DNA of 64,000 nt, taken from assembly GCA_963942565.1 (NCBI GenBank), contig OZ012686.1, positions 36,196,533 to 36,260,532 on the forward strand. Reading direction: 5' to 3'. Below are positions 53,151-64,000 of the stretch, in pieces. This DNA comes from Maea johnstoni (lineage: Eukaryota > Annelida > Polychaeta > Spionida > Magelonidae). The first letter of the stretch is position 1. Each line of letters opens with the position of its first letter. Below the pieces are notes generated by a model. That model saw only the letters and a list, made by a program, of their open reading frames with translations, was not told the origin of the DNA and ran no database searches. The translations under genes and the position numbers were made by a program.

Positions 53151-54133
53151 AGCCTAGATTTTAGGCTGTTATAGGTTGATCAATTTTTTACATTTTTTTT
53201 GAGTCCTTTCTAGTTATTTGCTCAAGCTTGAATTAGCTATGTCGGGATTTTTGTAACGCCAAAAAAGAGCCTTCCTTGGCTACCTGCATCCCATTCCTAG
53301 CACAGACAATCCTGCTTTTTTGAGAGCAAAGGAATCTGACAAGACTACTGGGATATCAAGGAGGCATTGTTGGTCATTTGCTTAGATCTGGTTGGCTATG
53401 TACATATCTGAGTGAAGACATTGTAGCAGTGGTAGTATATAGGTATTTTCTTTGATGTCAGGCCTGTCTTCATCTCTATGGTTCCATCTTTCAATATTTC
53501 TAATCCATGGTACTGTGATATCCATGCAAACAGGAATTGAGGAGAATCGAGACTTTGAGGAGGGAAAGGAGGGGGCGAATGAGGAGGAATTACAGGGGAA
53601 AAGTTCATGCATGTAAGTAGCAGGCATGTGCATACCACCTTGCCCGAGGGGGGATCAATATCAGTTTCCTGTTTGGCTGCAGAGTTAACTAGAAGTCAAA
53701 GTGTGCTACCACTTCAGGTGCTAATTGGCTTAACTCTTAGTGCCCCGCCCACCGGGCTATCACCACCTACCACCTGATAATCAGCTTCCAGAAGGAAGAA
53801 GCTGGCTGCCTAGCAACATACGACTTGGCACACAGTTTTTGAAAATGCTAATTTCAGCATGATCAAAATAGAGAGCCAGTAAGAAAAGGCTATGAAAGTG
53901 TCTTAGACAGAGTAGCAACACCAAAGGTTTGGCTCCCTTTAAAGCAAAAAGTCTTTACTACTTTGATGACTGTACTTCATTAACATAGCTTAAGATTCAC
54001 TAGACAGACTAGTAACATTAATTGCTTGACTCTGTGTGGTGTAAAAACACGCATTGACAAACGTCTGATCAAATCCTTTGTTTTCTGGATATTCATTATT
54101 TTGCAAAACCCAGTCTAATTCCAATCAAAAGTG
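53151..54133. other. Unassigned sequence
   Basis: Opens with the hairpin word AGCCTAGATTTTAGGCT. No gene is supported; two minus-strand frames of about 80 codons at 53382-53638 overlap each other and are unrecognised. Confidence 0.4.
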
Positions 54134-55235
<1,102 letters not shown>

Positions 55236-55346
55236 AAGACATGAATAGCCATGCAGTTGTCAGTGGTGTAGGAAACTGTAGTGCTCGTTGAAAACCACCG
55301 CCTAACCCCAAGCCACTGGCAACTTTCTCACATGCCCTGTACAGGA
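55236..55346 (-). mobile_element. SINE 3' body fragment
   Basis: ACCGCCTAACCCCAAGCC, ACTGGCAACTTTCTCACATG matches the minus-strand SINE body at 5215-5255. AATAGCCATGCAGTTGTCAG on the left corresponds to the distal part. Confidence 0.6.
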
Positions 55347-55768
55347 TTTATTCATTTCGGCCAGACTTTGTTATGACTGAGAGAGGTAATTTTAACAAAG
55401 TGATAGATAGACCTAACGCATCATTTTGAATTGTATTGAGTGGTTGAAAGTACCTTTTGGACTTTGTCTGTATCTGCAACTGGAGCAGTAAAATAAAATT
55501 ATACATCAAAATAACATAATAGGTATGAAGCAAAGCAAAACGTGTTTTTTAAGTGACTTTAAATATAATCTGGAAATCCCAATCACTTTACATGATGTAT
55601 CAGTTGAAGTGCTGACCTCTGGCTGCCCTCCCTAGGACTTCTCTGTATACCGTATGTACATGTGAGAATGCTGCCAAGATACAAGGCTTACATATGGCAG
55701 CATGGAAACAGCAGCCGTGACCAGGCCAACACCCTCTACCTCACTGGACCAGCAAAATTGGAAGTACA

Positions 55769-55979
55769 TTAACCTTTCCAATGCTGAGGCTACTTTTGTC
55801 CTAAGCACAAGGACGCAAAGATTATTGAAAACCATCTAAACACTCATATTTGTATTCATTGGAAAGCTTTTTCTGAGTGCTTTCAGATGAGTACCCATGT
55901 GTCAGGGTTTCAGTTATATTTCAGATTTTTTGCATACTTTTGTATTGCCCAAATTTGCCACCAGCAGCATAAGGGTTAA
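55769..55979 (+). mobile_element. TTAACCCTT MITE family A, copy 5
   Basis: TTAACCTTTCCAATGCTGAG at the left and CCACCAGCAGCATAAGGG plus TTAA at the right. The interior is GCACAAGGACGCAAAGAT, TTGAAAACCATCTAAACAC, TCAGATGAGTACCCATGTG and GTCAGGGTTTCAG. It is 211 bp and a good reference copy. Confidence 0.88.
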
Positions 55980-56324
55980 AAAGTCTTCATTTCTCTACAG
56001 AGGTAACACCTTCTACCTCTGACCAATCATGAAGGGAAGCCAATCGGAATAATGCAAAGGTCATATGGAAAGAGTGGTCCTAAAATGAGCCTACTTCTAA
56101 TAATAGGGGGTTGACCAGATCAACACTTTCTACCTCAGTAGGCGATCAAGGATGGAAGTCAATTGAAAGTTGTACAGAAACAGTAGCCCTGATACCTAAC
56201 AGCTGATTTGTTTGTGTATCTGTGGGTTTATTATGGCAATTGCAAATCCCCCTGACCCTTCCCCCTCCCTTTCACTTTATTATTCACTTTTTTCTCACTG
56301 CTCTGCCAACTCTGTACTGAGGCT

Positions 56325-56481
56325 GCAGGGGCCCAAAAAGTTCTTCTGATGAAAATAGTGGTCAAAACCGGATTTTTGGTTAAATACATACCATTTTGGG
56401 CCCCTAGACTGAAAAATCTAGGGGCCCACAGCAAAATCTAGGGGCATATGCCTCTGGGCCCCTGGGTAAGTCGAACCCTGG
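56325..56481. mobile_element. hAT-like MITE, GGGCCC family, copy 2
   Basis: Shares AATAGTGGTCAAAACCGG, TTTTGGGCCCCTAGACTG, AAAAATCTAGGGGCCCAC and AGTCGAACCCTG with 44617-44791. The left end is unclear. Confidence 0.7.
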
Positions 56482-56867
56482 GCTGGGAGGGCTAGAGTGC
56501 TAATGATGGCTGTAATGATATTGGACTGAGAGCTCTGTTTAGGTTATAGGGGTAGTTAACCACAAGCCTACAGTACATGGTTCTGCTCTTTAACAGACAG
56601 CCTGTTAGTATGCTGCTACAGCAAGGATGGAGTCAGGCTGTTGATTATATAATTGATTCAACTAAGGCTCAATCCAGTTACTTGTGTATATACTCTTATG
56701 CTCATTAGGGGTATTTAGTCTGAAACCACTTCCTTGTAGTCAGAGGGCAGGGTGGGAGAGTTCATGTCAGCCTAGTTCTCAGGCTCAGTTACATAGGTTT
56801 AACCAGGGAGTGGCTGGTATTATTATTGAGTTTTAAGTCTCTGGTTTAACCACTGAGGATTGATAGG

Positions 56868-57128
56868 GTGAAGTTACTTTTGTCTGACAAAAGTTGATTT
56901 CGTTGAGACAAAGGTGCCTATTGTCAACAAAAGATGTTTTTGTAAACAAAAGTTACTGTTGTCAAGACAAAAGTTACTTTTGTCATCAAAAGTGACTTTT
57001 GTTTACCAAGACAACTTCTGTCTTGCTTTTGTCAACAACAGTTAATTTTGTCTTACAAAAGCAACTTCTGTAGGACGGAAGTGGCTCTTGTCAACAAAAG
57101 TGACTTTTTGTCAACGTTAACAAAAGAG
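56868..57128. repeat. ACTTTTGT/ACAAAAGT dyad cluster
   Basis: At least ten ACTTTTGTC or GACAAAAGT words in alternating orientation, forming back-to-back hairpins such as ACTTTTGTCTGACAAAAGT (56876-56894) and ACTTTTGTCATCAAAAGT (56976-56993). Spacing is irregular. The layout resembles the CAGTGG arrays at 41335 and 42410, but with different words. Confidence 0.9.
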
Positions 57129-57139
57129 TCGATGTTACA

Positions 57140-57600
57140 AACGGCGCCCCATACGTATGTGTTGGTAAAGGTATTTCTGAAGTGATGAGGTGTCAAGTGA
57201 GGTAGTTTGGTGTGACATTGCTAAATGTGGTTATATGTGTTCCAGAACAATGGGGTTTCAGCTAGGATATGGTGTGGTATTCATAGGTGGGGTGTGGATG
57301 GTGTAGTACCTACAGAGTATGTACATTTAGTTATGGATACACCTCAGTGATAGGGTCAGGTTTATTGGTGTGATATTTCTAGGTGGGTGTGGATAGGGTA
57401 TCAAGTACAGTATGGGATATATTACATTAGCGAATGTACCTGTTGGTGTTGGAATTTTGGAGTTATGGTATTGTCGAGTAGGGTATATTAATGTAGTGTC
57501 CCTAAGCGCAGTACGGAATAAGTATCAGTTAGGGTATATACATATAGGTAAGGGCATTCCAAAGTGATAGATGCACTGATATGGCATCTTACATAGTGAA
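57140..57600. repeat. Very degenerate G/T-rich tandem repeat
   Basis: Loosely recurring GGTGTGGAT, TAGGGTAT, GTGATAGG and GTACATTTAG words at about 100-bp spacing. The plus strand is G- and T-rich throughout. Confidence 0.4.
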
Positions 57601-57675
57601 AGCCTCCAATCAAGCTAGTATACAGCCTGGTACTCAGGCTGTGTTAGGTTTAATGCCATGCCACCCACCACTATA

Positions 57676-57820
57676 CAAATATGCCATGCCAGTGGGGGTA
57701 ACATGATGGAATGTTTCCCCGAGGGAGGATGGTTTTCCCCGAGGGCGGAGCCCGAGGGAAAACCATCCTCCCGAGGGGAGACATTCCATCATGTTACCCA
57801 CACTGGCATGGCATATTTGT
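57676..57820. mobile_element. CCCGAGGG foldback element
   Basis: Nearly the whole 145 bp is an inverted repeat. ACAAATATGCCATGCCAGTG (57676-57695) pairs with 57801-57820. The inner arms GGTAACATGATGGAATG, TTTCCCCGAGGGAGGATGG and TTTTCCC pair with their complements, leaving a loop near CGAGGGCGGAGCCCGAGG. ATGCCATGCCA is also repeated at 57654. Termini and target duplication are not defined, so the class is unknown. Confidence 0.8.
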
Positions 57821-60384
57821 TTTATTATACCGAACAAACCCCATTTGTAATTTAAACAAAGCAAGGTCACAGATGACAGGTGATTCACACGTTCCCCGCT
57901 AGGTGTCGCTAGTGGCAACGGGCAACATGAAGCCCTCACTGATGGCATCAGGCAACATGATGATTGTTCACTGTTAAGTCAGCCAATCACGGCTTACGAT
58001 CTTCAAGTGAGGTATAATAATACAGGATAGGAGTGATGTCTCTCTCACCCTATAGATGACAGCACAGTTTTCAGAAGTTGCAGTTTGAAACTCAAACTGC
58101 AGCTCAAATGTGTCCCCCTTGAGGATTTATTCAGAACTAAACCTGGAGTGAAATCAACCCTGGTTAGATCAGTGAGACTTTAAGGAAAGAGCCAGATAAC
58201 ACAGACTTGTAGCAAGTCTAGCTAGTATACAAAGATCCCACCCATAATGGCCATGCTGAGTGACAGAGTCTCTGGTTCCCGGCATAGAAACTGAGGCACT
58301 CACGGATACAGTAAACACTCACTGGATACTCCCAGCATTCTAGAAAGATAAAGACAACACTCAGTGTTGTTCTTGCGTAATGCTTGCACCAGCCTCCATG
58401 TTTATGCAATGGGATTAGGCATTGTGGTTAACATACTAATGGAGGTTGTCAGCAGCACATAGTCGACGGCTGGTGGGAAGGAAGGGTTGGCACTTTAAGT
58501 ATCAAATTGACTTTCTTGCAGTGGAGGTTGTTGTGATAAGTAACAGACGGTTTACCATTCTCACTCAGAGTGCAGCCACTTTGTCTGAGAGAAATAACAG
58601 AAATTATGCATGGAAGCTGCATTTTCATAATTGAGCGATGGTATTTTGCTTAGGACCTTTATACTTGTGCGGGGCTGCCCCAAAGGCTGAGAAGTCATCA
58701 GTCGATATGCCGCCTGCTTGATGCATCTCACCTCTGTACAAGGTCTGGGGTTGCCTACTCAAGGGCTTTTGGGTATAAAAGGTGAAAGTTTTCCACCTGT
58801 ACAGGAGCATATTGGTATAGCGAAGGTTAAAAGGGCTCCCATGCTTCAAAGGGTATGATTGAAACAAGTGCACCCTTAAAAGAGGGCCTTTGGGTATTAA
58901 TAGGTTTAAAAGTGTTACACTGACATAGTGGCATTTTGGTATGAGGTATCCTCAACAAACTCCAAACCCCATACACCAAGGCATTTGGGTATGAATGTGT
59001 TAAAGTATTCCCCTTATACAATTGGGTTTTGGTGAAAAAAAAGTGCTTCCCGTAGCATATGCACCATTTTCCAGCTTATCTTGGTAGGCCAGCCTGCCCT
59101 GACACAGATATGTCTACTCCCATTTGTTTATATTCATAGAATGTTTTTTACTGAATAGGCAATTTCTCTTTATTCGGGCTGGAAATGCTAGCAGCATGGA
59201 GAAGATATCGATGAAATGATTTAGACGGGAGACAACTGTCTAGTTTTCTGCGCCACTTTCCTCTATTGATCAATGGTTTTTGGGCTGAGTTCGTGGAAAG
59301 TGCAAGCAGTCTGAGTTTCTATTTGTGGTTCTTGTCTCAGGAGGAATCAAACTTAGGATTAAAACATTCATGCTCAATGAGTCTTGGTGGTTTAGCATAA
59401 AAGCCAGGGAAACCCTTGAGAATTCAATTGAAAAGAAAATGTTTTCCTTATACTGTTAACCAATCCCACCTGGAATATTCTCAGTTTATAAGTTTGCAAA
59501 TATTTTCTTTATATATTTAGAAATTAAAAATGAAATTTGTACAGAATGGGCTGTGTATAATTTTTAGAGATTTTCTGAAATAATATTGATTCAGGGAAAT
59601 TTCATTCAGATGTATTCAATAAGATATTGATTTTCTGTTTGACCAGTTGGTGGCGCTAGGAGGTCATGATATAGAAATGCACAGGGAGGTGCTCAGTTTA
59701 TTTAGGAGAGCAATATAAGGATAGGATTGCATCATTTACATTTCATCAAATGACAAATAATACAATACATCATTACTACTAAAACAGAAATGAAGATCAT
59801 AGGTTGCCTGATCTAATCATATTTGGTAAAATATAAAAATGCATATTTTCAATTTTCAAATTTGGTTTATTTTGTACACATTGATTTTCCCTTCTGCAGA
59901 AATTACAATGTTGTTTGTGTGTGGGCCCTCTTATACTCTGAACTTGCAGGAGTTAAACCTGTCACATCTGAAGTGTGAAGGTGACCTGACACATACAATT
60001 ACATCCTGACAACAAAGTAACAGTTTGTGAAATATTTGATCTAGTGTTTGTGTTCTTATTGGGTTTTACACTACCTCTTCTAATATTCTTCAAATAGTGG
60101 CACTTGATTGAATGTTTACTGGTAAAAGTTGTCAGATGCAGATGTGTTAAGTCCCATTTGTTTGGTTAGTTGTTGCATGTGGTGTTTTGATGAGCTAGCT
60201 CGCCCACCGTGCTGCGCCACTCAGCAGCAGGGGGTGCAGGGTTGACCTGACCAGGAGGTAGTCAAGGTTAATGAAATAGAGGGGAATAACTTTCTCTTGA
60301 TGCCGGGGTGGGCTGATCACTTGTGTCTTTTATAGGCCTCCTGACAGCAATGGTGAGCGTCGTGAAAATATTTATCCAGTCACG
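57821..60384. other. Unassigned sequence with a degenerate repeat
   Basis: At 58740-59045 the words TTTTGGGTAT or TTTGGTATGA, AAAAGGGC and CCCTTA recur about every 70-80 bp, suggesting an old tandem repeat. The rest is unique, with no supported gene. Confidence 0.4.
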
Positions 60385-60597
60385 CTCTCGAAGGCCAAAA
60401 AAAGCCGGACTATTTTGCTGTTATCTCTCCAACAAAAGCCTATTTCAGAAAAAAAATGAAGGAGAAATGTTGATAGGAGTCTAGCCTACAACTCTCCTTG
60501 AAATATTTTATGAATTAATGCTTCATTCCTGAGATATTTTCAAAAATAATAGAGTTGCAGACGACACTCGAGGAGCAGTCTAGGCATGAATGGGTTA
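60385..60597 (-). mobile_element. TTAA-type MITE family B, reference copy
   Basis: On the minus strand it starts TAACCCATTCATGCCTAGAC. It contains TCTTAAATATTTTGAAA-like AT-rich DNA, ATTTCTCCTTCATTTTTTT and TTGTTGGAGAGATAACAGC. It shares the ordered words with 31045-31216 and 19497-19680. The left boundary on the plus strand is approximate. Confidence 0.6.
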
Positions 60598-61640
60598 TAC
60601 TAATTCATAGACTAGCTACTAGTCCGTGCTAAATTCGCATCCTTATGATCTTCCCCAAGTTATTACATTCTGAGCCTCAAGGTGGAGCCACTGTAGCCTG
60701 ATAGAGAATATGCTGTACCCTTGATGTCTGTGCTGCCATCTTTTGTTTTCATTGGCATATTTTGTTCAGTCCACTATTAAGCGAGGTGAAACTTGTACCT
60801 GGGAAAGTAGCTTGCGTAAAAGGCATGAGTTTTCAGAATCATTGATGGAAACTTGTTGTTTAAGTTCTGTTTTAAATTTCTTCTTGAAAAGTATATCCAA
60901 ATTATGCTTTCATCATGAAGATATTGCTCCAACAGACAGACCTTTTTGATGTTCAGCGGGAATATATTGGTAAAGGTATCCAGATATTTTCATATCCTCC
61001 AGCATTATGATATCCCCAGTCGGTGAATGGCAAGCTTGGCTTGCTGTGTGTATGTTTGAAGTGGTGATTTCCAGTGTGTAGTGAAAACATAGATTAAAAT
61101 GGGGATCAGGATGCCAATAACCTGGGGGTATATACCACTGAAACCCTACCCATTGGCAGCCTGCCCTGAACCCGCGCTTACAACCATATGGCAGGGAGTC
61201 AGTCTGGAACCCTCCGGCGGCCCGATAACTGGGGCCGATAACCCAGCCAATCAGAGGTCAGCGTGAGCCCTGAAACCACGACGACAACAGCGAAAGGGTT
61301 TTCTGAGGCTATGGATGAAAATGATATAGCGGTGCAATGTTTATTTCAAGATAAAATGTCTTTTGTACTGTGAAACAAACTTTATATTGAATGAAACCTA
61401 CTTTACAAAAAAGATTTAGCAGTGCAATGTTCATTTCAAAATGAGAGTTTTTTGTTCTGTAAAACTGAATCTGCTTGATAGACCACCTGTCAAGAGAGAC
61501 CACCTACCTCAGGAGGTACCGGTACAGGTGGAATTATATTTCACCTGTTATCAAAGCCCCCATGTAAGTTTCCATATAATCAGGGCTGGATTTCTTATCA
61601 GGGGGTGATTACTTGGTGATATCTTACTGAGAAACCACTA
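60598..61640. other. Unassigned sequence with a GC-richer patch
   Basis: At 61140-61300 the sequence is GC-richer, with CCTCCGGCGGCCCGATAAC and an inverted-CCAAT-like AGCCAATCAGAGG. No exon or start site could be supported. Confidence 0.35.
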
Positions 61641-61642
61641 AA

Positions 61643-61713
61643 TTTTATTATTGTTATTTTTACTACTATTATTATTATTAGTATTAGTATTATTATCATC
61701 ATTATTATCATTA

Positions 61714-61744
<31 letters not shown>

Positions 61745-61776
61745 TGTCATTATCATTATTATCATTATCATCATCA

Positions 61777-61807
<31 letters not shown>

Positions 61808-61905
61808 CATTACTATTATTATTATTATCATCATCATCATCATCATTATTATTATCATTATTAGTATCATTATTATTATTGTTATTATTATTATTGATAT
61901 TATTA

Positions 61906-61943
<38 letters not shown>

Positions 61944-61963
61944 GTTATTATTATTATCAGTTT
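61643..61963. repeat. (ATT)n/(ATC)n microsatellite
   Basis: About 320 bp of ATT and ATC triplets. All frames through it are homopolymer-like. Confidence 0.96.
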
Positions 61964-62165
61964 TTTGTATCATAAAGCAGTGGTGTAGAAAGTGTCAACC
62001 AATGGTGTGAGGAAAGAGAGAATTGAGAGTGTAATTGCTTCTGTCTGCAGCCAGGCAGTTCACTGCTACCTTTATCAGTCATTAGCAGAGCAGAACAGCT
62101 GCTAATAGTAAAGACCTGCTGTCATGCTATTATCCCAACTACTTCACAATATCCTAGCTATTAGT

Positions 62166-62400
62166 AGCCTAGCTACTAGGCGTTACTATGTTTTGCCGCA
62201 TTATATATAAAAATCTATACCAACATCCGCATGAGGGCTTATGGCCTACTGTTGGTCATTCAGTTCACACAAATGCCACATGAGGCGTTGTATTGGCAGT
62301 GGTATATTTTCAACTATCCTCCTAGCATACCACAGTGCCACCTATCCAAAAGGGATGACATCTAAATATGCCCAGGGAGGCAGGCTAGTAGCTCCAGCAA
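62166..62400 (-). repeat. Dispersed repeat, right-half copy
   Basis: Inverse match to 41095-41270: GGCCTACTGTTGGTCATT, CAGTTCACACAAATGCCACA, CAGTGCCACCTATCC and GGGAGGCAGGCTA. It opens with the hairpin AGCCTAGCTACTAGGC. Confidence 0.7.
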
Positions 62401-62553
62401 AAAAGGGCCTTGAGTAGGCAGGGTACGCTAGGATTTTTCTAGTCACAGCATGGTAAAAGTGTATTTTCCATATATGCTTCTAAAAGATGTAATTGATTGC
62501 TACTGGTTGACGCATGGTGTGATTGTGTCAAGCATATATGCTTTTAGAGGTTC

Positions 62554-62766
62554 TTAACCCTTGTGCTGCTGATGGCTAATTTGGCCAATACAAAATGATG
62601 CAAAAAAACTGCAAAATGACTGAAACGCTGGCAAATGGGTACTCATATGAGAGTACTCAGCGAGAGCTATCCAATGAATACCAACATGACAGGGTTTGAA
62701 TGGTTTTCAAAAATCTTTGTGTCCTTGTGCTTTGGATGAAAGTAGCCGTAGCATTGGAAGGGTTAA
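62554..62766 (-). mobile_element. TTAACCCTT MITE family A, copy 6
   Basis: TTAACCCTTGTGCTGCTGAT at the left and GCATTGGAAGGGTTAA at the right on the plus strand. The internal words are those of 55769-55979 in inverse orientation. It is 213 bp. Confidence 0.88.
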
Positions 62767-63608
62767 TGTAGTTATACTGGTTTTTGCATGGTAAAGTTGT
62801 TTCTAGCCCCTCTCTATGCTGAAAGAGATAGTGCTACAGTGCTATTACCACTACCTGGGGATCACCACCGTGACGGTGGTTAGTTTTGCTAATAGCAGAG
62901 ACATATAGATGAGTTGGAAGTCCCTGCTAATAGGCAAATTAGGCTGTTGAATGACTGTGTTATGAAGCCACTTTTAGAATGAATAAGGTCTTTAAAATAC
63001 CCTAGGTTCATGAGCTAATGATTGGTATACTGACTTCTGAAAATAACATGTGTTTACTCCAACCAAGTATGTTTCCGGTATAGTTAATATAGTTAACGTA
63101 GCTTGTAATGACAATGAGTTTGTCAGTCAACCATTGATATATCATAACTTGCCAAACATGATGCTCATAAAAAAACAATTTTTTCTATCCGCAATGTCAT
63201 AGTAAGAAGCGTGTTCAAGTAGTGCTCAAGCTGTATATGAATGGCAGGAACCTAAGACATATTGGAGCTGCCAGTTTTATGTTTGTCTGAAATGGAGGCT
63301 TGTTTTATTAGGCTTTCACGGCACCACTTACATCCCATGGTTTGTTTATTGCCTTTGTTTGTATACAAGAACACGTTTGTTTGGTTAGAAGAAAATGTGC
63401 CCCTTGTTAAAAGGCTGTATATTTCTGTACTTGGGCAAAGATTTATATATCTGTATTCCATTGAGCTCAGCAGTAGTACGGAAGTGCGTTGGGAAGATTG
63501 GAGTTGGCAGGCTGTCAGGGGTCCTGGCAGGGGTAGGGGAGACACTGTGAGGCAGACTGCTGCCAATTAAAGGCACAGCACATAGTGGTTTATACCAACA
63601 GTAGTTTC
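62767..63608. other. Unassigned sequence between two MITE copies
   Basis: No supported gene. The overlapping frames of about 100 codons on both strands at 63252-63570 are unrecognised and shadow each other. Confidence 0.4.
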
Positions 63609-63821
63609 TTAACCTTTCCAATACTAAAACTGCTTTCATCCAAAGCACAAGGATGCAAAGATCTTAGAAAACCACCTAAACCCTGTCATGTTGGTATTCA
63701 TTGGTTAGCTATCGCCTAGTATTCTCAGATGAGTACCTATATGCCAGGGTTTCAGTCATTTTTCAGCTTTTTTGCGCCATTTCATATTAGCAAAATTAGC
63801 CACCACCAGCATAAGGGTTAA
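63609..63821 (+). mobile_element. TTAACCCTT MITE family A, copy 7
   Basis: TTAACCTTTCCAATACTAAA at the left and CACCAGCATAAGGG plus TTAA at the right. It contains GCACAAGGATGCAAAGATC, AACCCTGTCATGTTGG and CCAGGGTTTCAGTCATTTTT. It is inverted relative to copy 6, 840 bp away. Confidence 0.88.
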
Positions 63822-63825
63822 ACAA

Positions 63826-63897
63826 CGCTGCTGCTGCTGGTACTACTGCTGCTGCTGCTGCTGTTACTGCTGCTGCTAGTGTATGCTGCTGCAGCAG
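63826..63897. repeat. (CTG)n-type triplet repeat
   Basis: CTGCTGCTGCTGG, ACTACTGCTGCTGCTGCTGC and CTGCTGCAGCAG, about 70 bp and interrupted. Confidence 0.9.
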
Positions 63898-64000
63898 TAG
63901 GGGGAGTGGGTGATCTCGGGATGTGATTACCTCTCAATAGGAGGGTCCACAGCAGTACTGGAATAGCTTCCTGAAGGAGGAGGTGTAGGAGAATGAAAAC

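Noticed and set aside
63252-63648. Overlapping frames of about 100 codons on both strands
   Set aside because: They shadow each other and none is recognisable.

Overview
This is AT-rich, animal-type nuclear DNA in which I find no protein-coding gene I would defend. No reading frame exceeds 135 codons. The long-looking frames lie in TA, ATT, GA or TTC repeats, and none of the rest resembles a family I recognise. There are no rRNA genes, no intact tRNA genes, no CRISPR array, and no retrovirus-like or LTR element that I can see. The mix of many short non-autonomous DNA transposons, a tRNA-derived SINE, long TA/ATT/GA microsatellites and many minisatellites suggests a marine invertebrate. An echinoderm or another invertebrate deuterostome is my best but weak guess. 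The window is most simply a large intron or intergenic stretch. Two GC-richer patches (about 27240-27499 and 46860-47192) could be first exons, and a third (31640-32090) looks like a regulatory element. All three are inferences.

Layout. 1-3490: mostly unique, with a long TA tract. 3494-4262: a 68-bp tandem array derived from the head of a SINE that is also dispersed nearby. 5150-5331: a copy of that SINE. 7497-8302: a TTAA-ended element with a Harbinger-like MITE nested in it. 8312-8940: a satellite with monomer and dimer parts. 10391-12847: two tandem duplications. 15000-19300: a purine-to-pyrimidine strand switch leading into a 3-kb minisatellite with variable C tracts, into which a 485-bp foldback element has inserted. 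19497-25910: several TTAA elements, an AGGCCT-ended MITE and a TA tract. 26594-27499: GA repeats beside the first candidate exon. 30325-32440: a SINE fragment, ATT tracts and the candidate regulatory region. 35270-36120: two tandem repeats. 40839-43016: a dispersed repeat followed by two arrays of short CAGTGG/CCACTG dyads. 43512-43951: a hAT-type MITE with exact 8-bp target duplications. 44617-46345: a further MITE, the best SINE copy and a CA tract. 47552-47822: a minisatellite. 48953-49105 and 54134-54351: TA tracts. 50854-51197: a hAT-like MITE. 55236-57820: further MITEs, a second dyad-word cluster (ACTTTTGT/ACAAAAGT) and a CCCGAGGG foldback. 60385-63821: more TTAA elements and an ATT tract. 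63826-63897: a CTG-type triplet repeat at the right edge.

The most notable structure is the number of TTAA-bounded short elements. One family, with ends starting TTAACCCTT, has seven copies here. The other striking feature is the clusters of short self-complementary words that change vocabulary from locus to locus but keep the same architecture. I treat these as possible transposase-binding subterminal arrays or foldback-type termini.
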